Of a DNA stretch of 29,731 nt, positions 15,382 to 22,955 are shown piece after piece. Origin of the DNA: a virus; the IMG/VR virus record IMGVR_UViG_3300002488_000005, positions 1 to 29,731 of that record, one strand, 5' to 3'. A model generated the notes under the pieces. That model saw only the letters and a program-made list of their open reading frames with translations, made no database searches and was not told the DNA's origin. Position numbers and translations under genes: made by a program. Numbering within the stretch: the stretch's first letter is position 1; each line of letters starts with the position of its first letter.

Positions 15382-16067
15382 AAAATAAAAATGTAGTTTA
15401 TACTGCGATCTATGGCAACAAGGATACACTTAAGGACCCGCTGTATAATAATAGCGACTATGACTATGTTTGCTACACAGACAATAAAGACATAAAATCA
15501 AAAGTTTGGAAAGTTATTTACCATGAACCAATTAGTAAAGATCCTGTTAGGAGTGCAAAAATCTTCAAGGTCAAGCCCCACGAATTTTTGAAAGATTATG
15601 ATCTTAGTATTTGGGTGGATGCAAATTTTTTGATTTGCTCTGATTTGGGCGGATTTACAAGTCGATTTGGGGATCAAGCAAACATCTTAACATTTCAACA
15701 TGACCAAGGCAGGAATTGTATTTATGATGAGGCCAAGGTTGTTACTAGATTCAATAAGGACAACCCAGAAATTGTTAGTGCCCAAATGAAGAAATATAGA
15801 ACAGAACAGTATCCCGAACAAAATGGCTTAACAGCAAATTCTATTTTACTGAGGAGGCACAATAAAACGGATGTTATTGAGCTAATGAATTTTTGGTGGA
15901 ATGAGATTGAAAACCACAGCAGAAGAGACCAGCTAAGTTTTTGCTATAGTAAATGGAAATTGAAGACAAAAATGTTTATGCTAAAGTACCCAAACTACAA
16001 CATAAGATTAAATGAGTGGTTCCGTTGGTTACCGCACAACTACGAATCTCAACCATGGGAGTTATAA
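15378..16067 (+). CDS. TOD1/MUCI70-like (DUF616) glycosyltransferase-like protein
   Basis: A 229-residue protein with the pattern of the DUF616 (PF04765) family. VVYTAIYGNKDTLKDPL is followed by YDYVCYTDNKD, DPVRSAKIFKVKPHEFL, YDLSIWVDANF in the DxD position, and a C-terminal QLSFCYSKWK segment. Plant members (TOD1, MUCI70) and bacterial relatives are regarded as glycosyltransferases or related enzymes. GTG 15378 is preferred because AAAGGTGG lies just upstream and the start overlaps the previous stop (GTGA). GTG 15369 is possible but would have no ribosome-binding site. The sugar donor is unknown. Confidence 0.75.
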   Translation: MKNKNVVYTAIYGNKDTLKDPLYNNSDYDYVCYTDNKDIKSKVWKVIYHEPISKDPVRSAKIFKVKPHEFLKDYDLSIWVDANFLICSDLGGFTSRFGDQANILTFQHDQGRNCIYDEAKVVTRFNKDNPEIVSAQMKKYRTEQYPEQNGLTANSILLRRHNKTDVIELMNFWWNEIENHSRRDQLSFCYSKWKLKTKMFMLKYPNYNIRLNEWFRWLPHNYESQPWEL

Positions 16068-16780
16068 TGCTACTATCAGTGATAATTTCAACTTATAATA
16101 GAAGCGATGTTTTAAAGAAAAATTTAGACTGTTTTCAAAACCAAACAGATATGCAGTTTGAGATTGTTGTGGGCATAGACGGCTCCACTGACAATACTGT
16201 GGATATGCTAAGAGAATATAAATCTGACTTTGAGATCAGATGGGTTGACTCAAAAGAGACGAATAAATACTGCTTAGCGAAAGTAAGGAATATGGCCCTT
16301 ATTGAAACCAGAGGCACCGGTGTTGTAATTCTAGATGATGATAGCTTTCCAACGCCTGAATTCATCGCAGAGCACAAATCGTCAATTAGGCCGAAGACAC
16401 TGACTGGCGGATATAGAAATTCTTTTGATCCCAAGGATCATTTGCATGCAAAAATGGCAAGATATTTACAATCTTATGGCTCTCTGAAGCCGACAAAAAT
16501 TAGAGAGATTTTAGTTGAAAACAATTGTTCAATGCTAAGAAAAGATTGGATTGGTTGTGGTATGTTCTCTGAAAGGTTTGAGGGCTATGGCGGAACAGGG
16601 CAAGAGTTTTTCTTGAGACTTAAGCACCTAGGGTTCGATTATCAGTTCAATCCACGAGCTATGATTTTTCACCATAAAGAGTTTGAGGGTGACAACGGAC
16701 TAACCAGAGAAATAAAAATGAGACAAGCAGCAGAAATGAAAAAACTAATAAATAAACACGCTTGGAGTTATAATGGTTAA
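16067..16780 (+). CDS. GT2 glycosyltransferase
   Basis: A 237-residue GT-A glycosyltransferase of family 2. It opens with LLSVIISTYNRSDVL and has EIVVGIDGSTDNT for nucleotide binding, the metal-binding V-I-L-D90-D91-D92, and a later RKDWIGCGMFSERFEGYGGTG-like acceptor region with the GGTGQEF motif. It is of the short single-domain type. ATG 16067 is preferred because GGGAG precedes it at 16057-16061 and the start overlaps the previous stop (TAATG); upstream in-frame starts lie inside the preceding gene. The next gene starts with the same GGAGTTATAATG sequence. Confidence 0.9.
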   Translation: MLLSVIISTYNRSDVLKKNLDCFQNQTDMQFEIVVGIDGSTDNTVDMLREYKSDFEIRWVDSKETNKYCLAKVRNMALIETRGTGVVILDDDSFPTPEFIAEHKSSIRPKTLTGGYRNSFDPKDHLHAKMARYLQSYGSLKPTKIREILVENNCSMLRKDWIGCGMFSERFEGYGGTGQEFFLRLKHLGFDYQFNPRAMIFHHKEFEGDNGLTREIKMRQAAEMKKLINKHAWSYNG

Positions 16781-17441
16781 TACAGCAGATTTATTATCAA
16801 CCAGAATAGAGGAAATTGAATTGCCTCCAAAATACCTTGAGTTGTGGAATGGGATCAATTACCCAATCCAAAAAAGAAAAGCATCCAATTTCAGATTAGA
16901 TGAAAACGAAAAAGAAATAATCTTGAACAAACTTTCCAAAAGAGCATTTTTCCTTACAACGATCGCTGAGTATTTCAAAGCAAAAAATATTGTAGAAGTA
17001 GGAACAGCAGAAGGTTGGCAATTCTTTAGCTTCGCTGAATACTGCAAAAATGTTGATGGCAAGGTATGGAGTTGTGACATTGACGACAGAAGAAGCCAAA
17101 AGTACACAAAAGAGTATAAAGACACTGCGACTTTTGTTCTGGGTGACAGTAAAAAATTAGCAGAAGAGATAATTCAAAACGGAACTAAAATTGATTTATT
17201 TTATATCGATGGATCACACGACAGAAATGCTGTATTAAGAGATGTAAGTAACTTGAAGAGCATACAAAACCCAGATTCAACTCCTGTTTGGATTTTTGAT
17301 GATTATGATGAACGTTTTGGGTGTTATCATGACATTTCATTGATATTGAAGTCTGCCCCAAGTTATTTTGTTTATTCGCCCGGCAAGACAGCTAGTGGCA
17401 ACCCAACGCATCAGGCAATTATGAGAGGATTTTTTAGGTGA
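16773..17441 (+). CDS. SAM-dependent methyltransferase (class I), probably sugar O-methyltransferase
   Basis: A 222-residue class I methyltransferase resembling the Methyltransf_24 / macrocin O-methyltransferase group. Motif I is IVEVGTAEG (73 onward), followed by SCDIDD for SAM ribose binding and DLFYIDGSHDRNAVLRD (D146-H149), the characteristic metal-associated motif of that group. IFDDYDERFGCY is the next conserved block. In the middle of a glycosyltransferase cluster it most likely methylates a sugar hydroxyl, for example to cap a glycan. It overlaps both neighbours by 4-8 nt. Confidence 0.85.
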   Translation: MVNTADLLSTRIEEIELPPKYLELWNGINYPIQKRKASNFRLDENEKEIILNKLSKRAFFLTTIAEYFKAKNIVEVGTAEGWQFFSFAEYCKNVDGKVWSCDIDDRRSQKYTKEYKDTATFVLGDSKKLAEEIIQNGTKIDLFYIDGSHDRNAVLRDVSNLKSIQNPDSTPVWIFDDYDERFGCYHDISLILKSAPSYFVYSPGKTASGNPTHQAIMRGFFR

Positions 17442-18385
17442 AAATTTTATTTTTTGAAAGAAACCATGGCAATTCTTATTCCTATTATAATGAAATAAGA
17501 AATGCACTTGGACGCATGAACACTGTTTATCAATTTGGAAAATGGTCTCCAATAGGAGGACCGGAAATACATATTAATGATGTATTGAGCCTGTGCCCGC
17601 AAAAGCCGGATATAATTTTGTTTGGATTCGGATGGACAGATTGTTCTGAAAATTACCCCAAGCAAGTCAAAGGTCTCGACGCATGCAAAATCCCAGTCGC
17701 TGTGATCCTAAACAAAGAATATGCAGCATTAGATAAAAAACTTGATTGGATAAAGAAGATGAAACCGGAAGTAGCTTTTTGTGTTCATCATGATTATGAT
17801 GAGTATTCAAAAGTAACTGGTGTTCCGTTTTATCAAATTCCCTTCGCAGTTAATCCAAAAATATTTAAAAAGTATGATAATGAAGAGTATGATTGTGATT
17901 TTGGTTTTTCTGGTGTTATCAGACCAGAGCAAACAGAAGATTGGAGAGCTAAAATTGTCGAGAAGAGCAGCCAATGGTCTGACATTGAGTTTTCATTCTC
18001 GCAGCATCGACATGACTCTCTGGAATCTTACGCCAGAAGACTCAACAGATCAAGAGCATGGCTAAGTACAACAGGTCCAGCAGACCTTGTTGGGACAAGG
18101 TATTACGAAGTTATGGCCTTGGGCACTACTTTGCTCGTGTGCAATAGGTTTGATAGAGTTTACGATGGCCTATTTGAAGAAAATAAGCACTGTGTCATGT
18201 TCAGTTCTATCGAAGAATTAGAAGAAAAGATAAAATACTATTTGAAAAACCCAACAGAGATGAAGACTATTATTGACAATGCTATGAAACACACTTTAGA
18301 GAATCACACTTGGGACCACAGAGCGGAAAAAATCACAAAAATTCTGAAGGATGTGGCCTTTGAAACCAAAACAGGAGAATTGTAA
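17438..18385 (+). CDS. CgeB-like glycosyltransferase
   Basis: A 315-residue GT-B-type protein of the Glyco_trans_1_2/CgeB-like group. It has a Rossmann-like N-terminus with KPDIILFGFGW. Its donor-domain core is CDFGFSGVIRPEQ followed by STTGPADLVGTRYYEVMALGTTLLV, the equivalent of the RxxEixAcG motif of that group, and ends with EELEEKIKYYLKNPTEM and HTWDHRAEKI. GTG 17438 overlaps the previous stop (GTGA) and has AGAGGA at 17424-17429. The sugar is unknown. Confidence 0.82.
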   Translation: MKILFFERNHGNSYSYYNEIRNALGRMNTVYQFGKWSPIGGPEIHINDVLSLCPQKPDIILFGFGWTDCSENYPKQVKGLDACKIPVAVILNKEYAALDKKLDWIKKMKPEVAFCVHHDYDEYSKVTGVPFYQIPFAVNPKIFKKYDNEEYDCDFGFSGVIRPEQTEDWRAKIVEKSSQWSDIEFSFSQHRHDSLESYARRLNRSRAWLSTTGPADLVGTRYYEVMALGTTLLVCNRFDRVYDGLFEENKHCVMFSSIEELEEKIKYYLKNPTEMKTIIDNAMKHTLENHTWDHRAEKITKILKDVAFETKTGEL

Positions 18386-19392
18386 TGAAAAAAGCATTAG
18401 TATGCGGCGCAGGTGGCTTTATTGGTGGTCACTTGGTTAAGTTTCTGAAATCCAAAGGATATTGGGTTCGTGGGGTTGATTTGAAGCAGAACGAATTTCA
18501 AGACATTCATACAATCGCAGATGAGTTTTGTGTAGGCGACTTAAGAGATCCAAAATTTGTTCGTTCTGTCATCGACACAGGCATGGATGAAATTTATCAA
18601 CTAGCAGCCGATATGGGAGGGGCAGGTTTTGTCTTTACTGGTGAGAATGACGCCGATATTATGCACAACTCTGCACTGATTAATTTGAATGTTGCTTATG
18701 AGGCGTGTAAGAAGGGCGTAGGGAGAGTGTTCTATTCATCATCCGCCTGCATGTATCCAGAGCACAATCAGATGGATTCTGATAATCCCAATTGTATCGA
18801 AAGTAGCGCTTACCCTGCAAATCCAGATTCAGAGTATGGCTGGGAAAAACTATTCTCTGAAAGAATGTTTTTATCTTTTATGAGAAATAAAGGCCTTGAG
18901 GTTAGAGTTGCAAGGTTTCATAATATTTTTGGCCCTTACGGAACATGGACAGGTGGACGTGAAAAGGCCCCTGCTGCATTTTGTAGAAAAGTTGCCGAAG
19001 CTCCTGAGGGGAGTTCTGTTGAAATATGGGGTCCCGGAACACAAACTCGTTCGTTTTTGTATGTAGATGAGTGTGTTGAGGCAACGTATAGATTTATGCA
19101 TTCTGATTTTGAAGGACCAGTCAACATTGGCTCTGAAGAGATGATTTCGATGAATGATTTTGCTAAAATGATTATTGAGATAGCCGGAAAAGATCTGTCA
19201 ATTTACAACATTCAAGGAAAGGAATTTGAGGAAAAGTACGGGCACAAGTGCCCTGTTGGCGTGAATGGTAGAAATTCTGATAACGCCCTATACAAAAAGA
19301 TGGTTGGTTGGGTTGTATCTGAGCCTTTGCGTGATGGAATTGTAAAAACCTACAAATGGATTGAAAATGAGGTTAATAAAGATGAAAGCTAA
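18385..19392 (+). CDS. GDP-mannose 3,5-epimerase-like enzyme
   Basis: A 335-residue extended SDR that closely follows plant GDP-mannose 3,5-epimerase, which makes GDP-L-galactose and GDP-L-gulose from GDP-D-mannose. Motifs are GAGGFIG, AADMGGAGF, SSSACMYPE with C122, YGWEK with Y151 and K155, FHNIFGPYGTW, GGREKAPAAF with K194, QTRSFLYVDECVE and NGRNSDN. The spacing C122-Y151-K155-K194 equals that of the Arabidopsis catalytic residues as I recall them (C145, Y174, K178, K217). It is slightly shorter than the plant enzyme (about 377), mainly at the N-terminus. It overlaps both neighbours and is followed by a mannosyltransferase-like gene. A related epimerase on another GDP-sugar is the main alternative. 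Confidence 0.9.
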   Translation: MKKALVCGAGGFIGGHLVKFLKSKGYWVRGVDLKQNEFQDIHTIADEFCVGDLRDPKFVRSVIDTGMDEIYQLAADMGGAGFVFTGENDADIMHNSALINLNVAYEACKKGVGRVFYSSSACMYPEHNQMDSDNPNCIESSAYPANPDSEYGWEKLFSERMFLSFMRNKGLEVRVARFHNIFGPYGTWTGGREKAPAAFCRKVAEAPEGSSVEIWGPGTQTRSFLYVDECVEATYRFMHSDFEGPVNIGSEEMISMNDFAKMIIEIAGKDLSIYNIQGKEFEEKYGHKCPVGVNGRNSDNALYKKMVGWVVSEPLRDGIVKTYKWIENEVNKDES

Positions 19393-20260
19393 GCACAATG
19401 CTTGTATAGCAATTTTAAGTGCAAGAAAAGAAATGTTACCAACTTGTTTGAAAAACTTTTCACTTTATCATCCTTGTGACTATGATCTTTACGTCTATCA
19501 ATTTGGAAACATCTATACAGATGATGATAAAGAGAAGGTTATAAATAGTTATTCCGGAAAAGTTACATTTGTTACAATACATCCTAAAGTCCCCCCTCAC
19601 TTGAGTGAGGTTGATCTATTTTATAATAGAACGTATAACCAGTATGCTCGTTTTGAGTTTCCCAAATCTAGAACAAATTATTTACATATGTGTAATTTTT
19701 TGACTTGGGAGTTGTTTGAAAGGCAAGAGTTGAGTAGTTATGATTATATAATAAGATTTGATGACGACTCTTGGTTCAAAAAGAGCTTTGGTTTTGATGT
19801 CGTCGATAAATTTATAGAAGAAGAGAGTAAAAGAAATGGTGAGTTATTTTGCATTAATTCATATTTTTGGGGAATGAACGAGCAGTTCAACCCAAGACAT
19901 TCTCAAACTAGAGAAAATTTATTTAATTTTGTAAAGTCATATGTTGAATCTAATGAGGTTTGCCCAAAGAGTTCAAGTCTTAGGAGAGCTATTGATGACA
20001 ATGATGAAATTGCTTTCCACAAAATGGGATGGAAGTCAGATTTATCTGTTTGGAAAAACGGCTTTCAATATCATGAAAATTGGATAAATTGGGTTGATCG
20101 CATAAGAAAGCATGGAGGCATCTACAAGCATAGGTGGGGATGTTGCGAACTACATCATCTTTATGGCTACATGTATTATAAGGACGGTGTTCATAACATG
20201 AATCTAAAAGAACAACAACTATATGATGGGCATTTGCCAAATTTTTACATTATAAGATAG
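19382..20260 (+). CDS. GT15-like (Kre2/Mnt1-type) glycosyltransferase
   Basis: A 292-residue protein whose pattern recalls the GT15 alpha-1,2-mannosyltransferases of fungi. An early NYLHMCNFLTWELF block is followed by YDYIIRFDDDSWF (DxD position) and INSYFWGMNE. A C-terminal block NWINWVDRIRKHGGIYKHRWG-CCELHH corresponds to the family's GGFFYERWGDAPVH region. GT15 enzymes use GDP-mannose, which fits the phosphomannomutase and the adjacent GDP-mannose epimerase. ATG 19382 is preferred because GAGG at 19369-19372 is correctly placed; an in-frame ATG at 19361 lies deeper in the previous gene. No membrane anchor is seen, unlike the Golgi enzymes. The family call needs a profile search. Confidence 0.62.
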   Translation: MKAKHNACIAILSARKEMLPTCLKNFSLYHPCDYDLYVYQFGNIYTDDDKEKVINSYSGKVTFVTIHPKVPPHLSEVDLFYNRTYNQYARFEFPKSRTNYLHMCNFLTWELFERQELSSYDYIIRFDDDSWFKKSFGFDVVDKFIEEESKRNGELFCINSYFWGMNEQFNPRHSQTRENLFNFVKSYVESNEVCPKSSSLRRAIDDNDEIAFHKMGWKSDLSVWKNGFQYHENWINWVDRIRKHGGIYKHRWGCCELHHLYGYMYYKDGVHNMNLKEQQLYDGHLPNFYIIR

Positions 20261-20273
20261 AGGAGATTGAAGA

Positions 20274-21221
20274 ATGAAAATAAATAAATGTTGCGTCATT
20301 GGCGCAAACGGCTTTATAGGATTTGAGATAGTGAATTATTTACTTTCTAAGGGCGATGAGGTGACTTGTTTTGATGTTGACACGAGTAGAAAGGAAGCGC
20401 ATGGTAATTTGAGGTTTGAAAGTTTAGACATTACAAATAGAAAAATGTGCTTTGATAAGTTGAAAAATTTTGACGAAGTTTACAATTGTGCTGGTGTTTT
20501 AGGAACTTCTGAATTGAACGAAATGATTACAACTGCTGTGAAGGTCAATGTCATAGGATGTTTGAATGTTTTTGATGCTTGTAACAATAATAAAATACCG
20601 AGAGTATTTTATCCATCTAAGCCAAACCCTTGGCTCAACACCTACACGATAACAAAAGAAGCATCAGAAAAATTTTCACAAATGTACAATGAAAAGAGCA
20701 ACACTACCAAAATAATTTCTATGAGGTGGTTCAATGCTTTTGGTCCACACCAGCATACACACCCAGTCCGAAAAATAGGCCCCACATTCAGCTTATTGGC
20801 TAAAGAAAGATTGCCAATTGAGATATTTGGTTCCGGCGATAATGTTGTAGACATGATAACCGCAAAAGATATTGCTAAATGGTCTGTCGAAGCAACCAGA
20901 CACAATTTTTGGGAAGAGGTGTATGATCTCGGAAGAGGAGTGCCTGTGACTGTTAAGCAATTTGCAAAAGATATTAATAAAATTTCTGGTAACAAGTCGG
21001 GAGTTAGTTTTGTTAGAATGAGAGAAGGAGAGGATGAAGACACTATTCTAGTCGCAGACATTTCTGAACTAAGAAAGCGATTTGCTGAAAATGGAATTGA
21101 AATGGTATTTGAAGACTATCAAAAAAGTCTGAAAGAGATGTATGATTTTTACGCTTCAATACCAGACACAAAGCGACACGAGATATTATCTTTTCATGGT
21201 TTTGGAGTTTCTAATGGCTAG
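20274..21221 (+). CDS. NAD-dependent nucleotide-sugar epimerase/dehydratase (extended SDR)
   Basis: A 315-residue extended SDR with GANGFIG (10-16), an NCAGV motif, the catalytic Y124-TIT-K128, MRWFNAFGPHQ for substrate binding and FGSGDNVVDMITAKDIA, the usual motif before the C-terminal domain. It belongs to the UDP-glucose/UDP-GlcNAc 4-epimerase-like set. The stretch before the catalytic Tyr is short and Pro-rich (YPSKPNPWLN) and lacks the usual SSxxVYG serine run, so the substrate may be unusual. It is separated from the preceding gene by 13 nt with its own AGGAG site and overlaps the next SDR gene by 8 nt. Confidence 0.85.
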   Translation: MKINKCCVIGANGFIGFEIVNYLLSKGDEVTCFDVDTSRKEAHGNLRFESLDITNRKMCFDKLKNFDEVYNCAGVLGTSELNEMITTAVKVNVIGCLNVFDACNNNKIPRVFYPSKPNPWLNTYTITKEASEKFSQMYNEKSNTTKIISMRWFNAFGPHQHTHPVRKIGPTFSLLAKERLPIEIFGSGDNVVDMITAKDIAKWSVEATRHNFWEEVYDLGRGVPVTVKQFAKDINKISGNKSGVSFVRMREGEDEDTILVADISELRKRFAENGIEMVFEDYQKSLKEMYDFYASIPDTKRHEILSFHGFGVSNG

Positions 21222-22098
21222 ATGTTTAGTAACAGGACATAAGGGATTTATTGGTTCTAGGCTTTATAGGAAACTAAAAGAGGATGGCCATGAAGTATTA
21301 GGTATAGATATAAAGGACGGCCCTTCTAGAGATATTTTGAACTGCTTGAAGGAGGACGTTGATGGGTCTTTTGAATCTTTATTTTGGGATTTCAAACCTG
21401 AATTTATTTTTCATCTGGCTTGTATACCTAGAGTAGCTTATAGTGTTGAAAATCCTGTTCAAACGATGAAAAATAATGTTATTATAACAACATATGTTCT
21501 TAACTTTGCCAAAAAAGTAGGAGCTAAAAGGGTGATTTATTCTGGGTCCTCTTCTGTGGTCGGTAATGGCGACGGCCCTAATAGCCCATATGGACTTCAA
21601 AAGCTAATCTCAGAGATGGAGTGTAAATTATATTCTGATTTATACGATTTGGATACTGTTTCTTTGAGATACTTCAATGTCTATTCTGAAAACCAGACAG
21701 TAGACGGCCCATATGCTACTGCTATTGCAAACTGGATGCATTATATCAGAATTGGCAAGACGCCATTCATCACAGGGACAGGAGAGCAAAGAAGAGATAT
21801 GGCTTATGTTTGGGATGTTGTTGATGCTAACATTTTTGCAATGAAATACAAAAACAAATTCAATGGACAACATTATGATGTGGGGACTGGCGAGAACATC
21901 TCTCTCAATGAAGTAAAGACGATAGTGAAAAAATATCACGATATAGACTTTGTGTATGTAGAGGAAAGAAAAGGCGATGTTTTGTTAACAAAAGCTAACA
22001 TCGAGCCTTTATTACGAATAGGGTGGAAAGCAAAAACTAATTTACAAAGCGGAATTGATAAATGTTTCCGCTTCAAAATAAAAGATAATAGGAGTTAA
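21214..22098 (+). CDS. NAD-dependent nucleotide-sugar 4-epimerase-like (extended SDR)
   Basis: A 294-residue extended SDR with TGHKGFIG (7-14), HLACIPR, the serine run SGSSSVVG, catalytic Y126-GLQ-K130, RYFNVYSEN and RRDMAYVWDVVDA. These features are typical of UDP-GlcNAc/UDP-Glc 4-epimerases. ATG 21214 is chosen over in-frame starts upstream because GGAG lies at 21204-21207 and the Rossmann strand begins directly after it. It closes the sugar cluster; the next gene starts two bases later. Its presence directly after a second SDR suggests successive steps on one nucleotide sugar or two alternative donors. Confidence 0.86.
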   Translation: MARCLVTGHKGFIGSRLYRKLKEDGHEVLGIDIKDGPSRDILNCLKEDVDGSFESLFWDFKPEFIFHLACIPRVAYSVENPVQTMKNNVIITTYVLNFAKKVGAKRVIYSGSSSVVGNGDGPNSPYGLQKLISEMECKLYSDLYDLDTVSLRYFNVYSENQTVDGPYATAIANWMHYIRIGKTPFITGTGEQRRDMAYVWDVVDANIFAMKYKNKFNGQHYDVGTGENISLNEVKTIVKKYHDIDFVYVEERKGDVLLTKANIEPLLRIGWKAKTNLQSGIDKCFRFKIKDNRS

Positions 22099-22100
22099 GA

Positions 22101-22307
22101 ATGAATTATAAATTATCTAATCAAGCGATTGGGGCTGTGATGATGGCCCTCCAGAAATCATTAATGGAGCAAACTGATATTGTTCCCGTGTTGCAAGAAT
22201 TCAATGTTCAGATAGACGACGCAGGCCAATTGGTAGTGATGAATCCTCCAATGGTAAAAGCACCAGAAACCACGATAGCCACGCCAAGTAAGGTAGTAAC
22301 CAGCTAA
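22101..22307 (+). CDS. Small hypothetical protein
   Basis: A 68-residue protein with a good AGGAG site (22090-22094) and a one-base overlap with the next gene. The N-terminal half is probably helical (AIGAVMMALQKSLMEQ), followed by VVPVLQEF-type and a Pro-rich C-terminus (NPPMVKAPETT). I do not recognise a family by name. Its place next to a zinc-ribbon gene, a membrane-anchored gene and the late sigma factor suggests a conserved late block. Confidence 0.7.
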   Translation: MNYKLSNQAIGAVMMALQKSLMEQTDIVPVLQEFNVQIDDAGQLVVMNPPMVKAPETTIATPSKVVTS

Positions 22308-22564
22308 TGCCTTTTTATATTTATAACTGTAAGGAATGTGACTCAAGTTTTAAAGTTTGGCACGGCATGACTGAAACACAAAAAGAATGTGTGTTATGTG
22401 AAAAGGAAGGTGGACTTGTCCGAGTTCCTCAAATTCCTTCTGTTGTTAGAGCAACTATAGAAGACGAAAAAATTGGTCGATTGACCGAAGAATGTATTGG
22501 CGAAAACCAACAGCTTCTCAGTGAAATGAAAAAAGAAGCAAGGAACCAAATTTATGAAGATTGA
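22307..22564 (+). CDS. FmdB-like zinc-ribbon protein
   Basis: An 85-residue protein starting MPFYIYNCKEC, the usual start of FmdB/CxxC_CxxC_SSSS regulatory-type zinc ribbons. C8 and C11 are followed by a second CVLC pair about 22 residues later, giving a four-cysteine zinc site. The first two thirds match the ribbon; the rest is a charged helical tail (LLSEMKKEARNQIYED). Function is unknown, but such proteins may bind nucleic acid or act as protein adaptors. It overlaps the previous gene by one base and the next by 11. Confidence 0.8.
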   Translation: MPFYIYNCKECDSSFKVWHGMTETQKECVLCEKEGGLVRVPQIPSVVRATIEDEKIGRLTEECIGENQQLLSEMKKEARNQIYED

Positions 22565-22955
22565 TTTAGCATTTTGGCTAATTATGGCACTTTCTGCGTC
22601 CGTAATTGGCAATATAGTAGCACTTTATTACGTTAGGGTACTCTTGACTAAGCTATTTGATGTGGGCGAAAATTTGGTTGATTTAGTCGATATGATAACT
22701 AGTTATAGGAATCACCTCAAGTCTGTTTACGAAATGGAAATGTTTTATGGAGACGAAACATTGCAATTTTTACTACAACACACAAATAGTCTATCTACAA
22801 TGTTAGAAAGTTTTGAAGAGATTGGCGACATTGTTAGTCCTTTAGTGTTGGAAGAAGGCGAGGGTGAGCAACAAGAGGAAGAAAAAAATAATGCCGAGAA
22901 GACGATCACCGAACAAGATGTATTTTACGGCGGAACACGAACAAGCAATAGTTGA
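22554..22955 (+). CDS. Small membrane-anchored protein
   Basis: A 133-residue protein with one clear N-terminal membrane segment at about residues 7-28 (FWLIMALSASVIGNIVALYY). A helical, probably coiled-coil region follows (VGENLVDLVDMITSYRNHLK), and then a very acidic stretch (LEEGEGEQQEEEKNN). There is no signal cleavage site, so the segment probably acts as an anchor. The last 65 nt also encode the start of the sigma factor in another frame. Function unknown; its position next to the sigma gene looks like a conserved phage arrangement. Confidence 0.78.
   Translation: MKIDLAFWLIMALSASVIGNIVALYYVRVLLTKLFDVGENLVDLVDMITSYRNHLKSVYEMEMFYGDETLQFLLQHTNSLSTMLESFEEIGDIVSPLVLEEGEGEQQEEEKNNAEKTITEQDVFYGGTRTSNS

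Noticed and set aside
19540-19547. Exact TATAAATA, the T4 late promoter consensus.
   Set aside because: It lies deep within the GT15-like coding region, over 700 nt before the next gene start, and matches the number expected by chance in AT-rich DNA.
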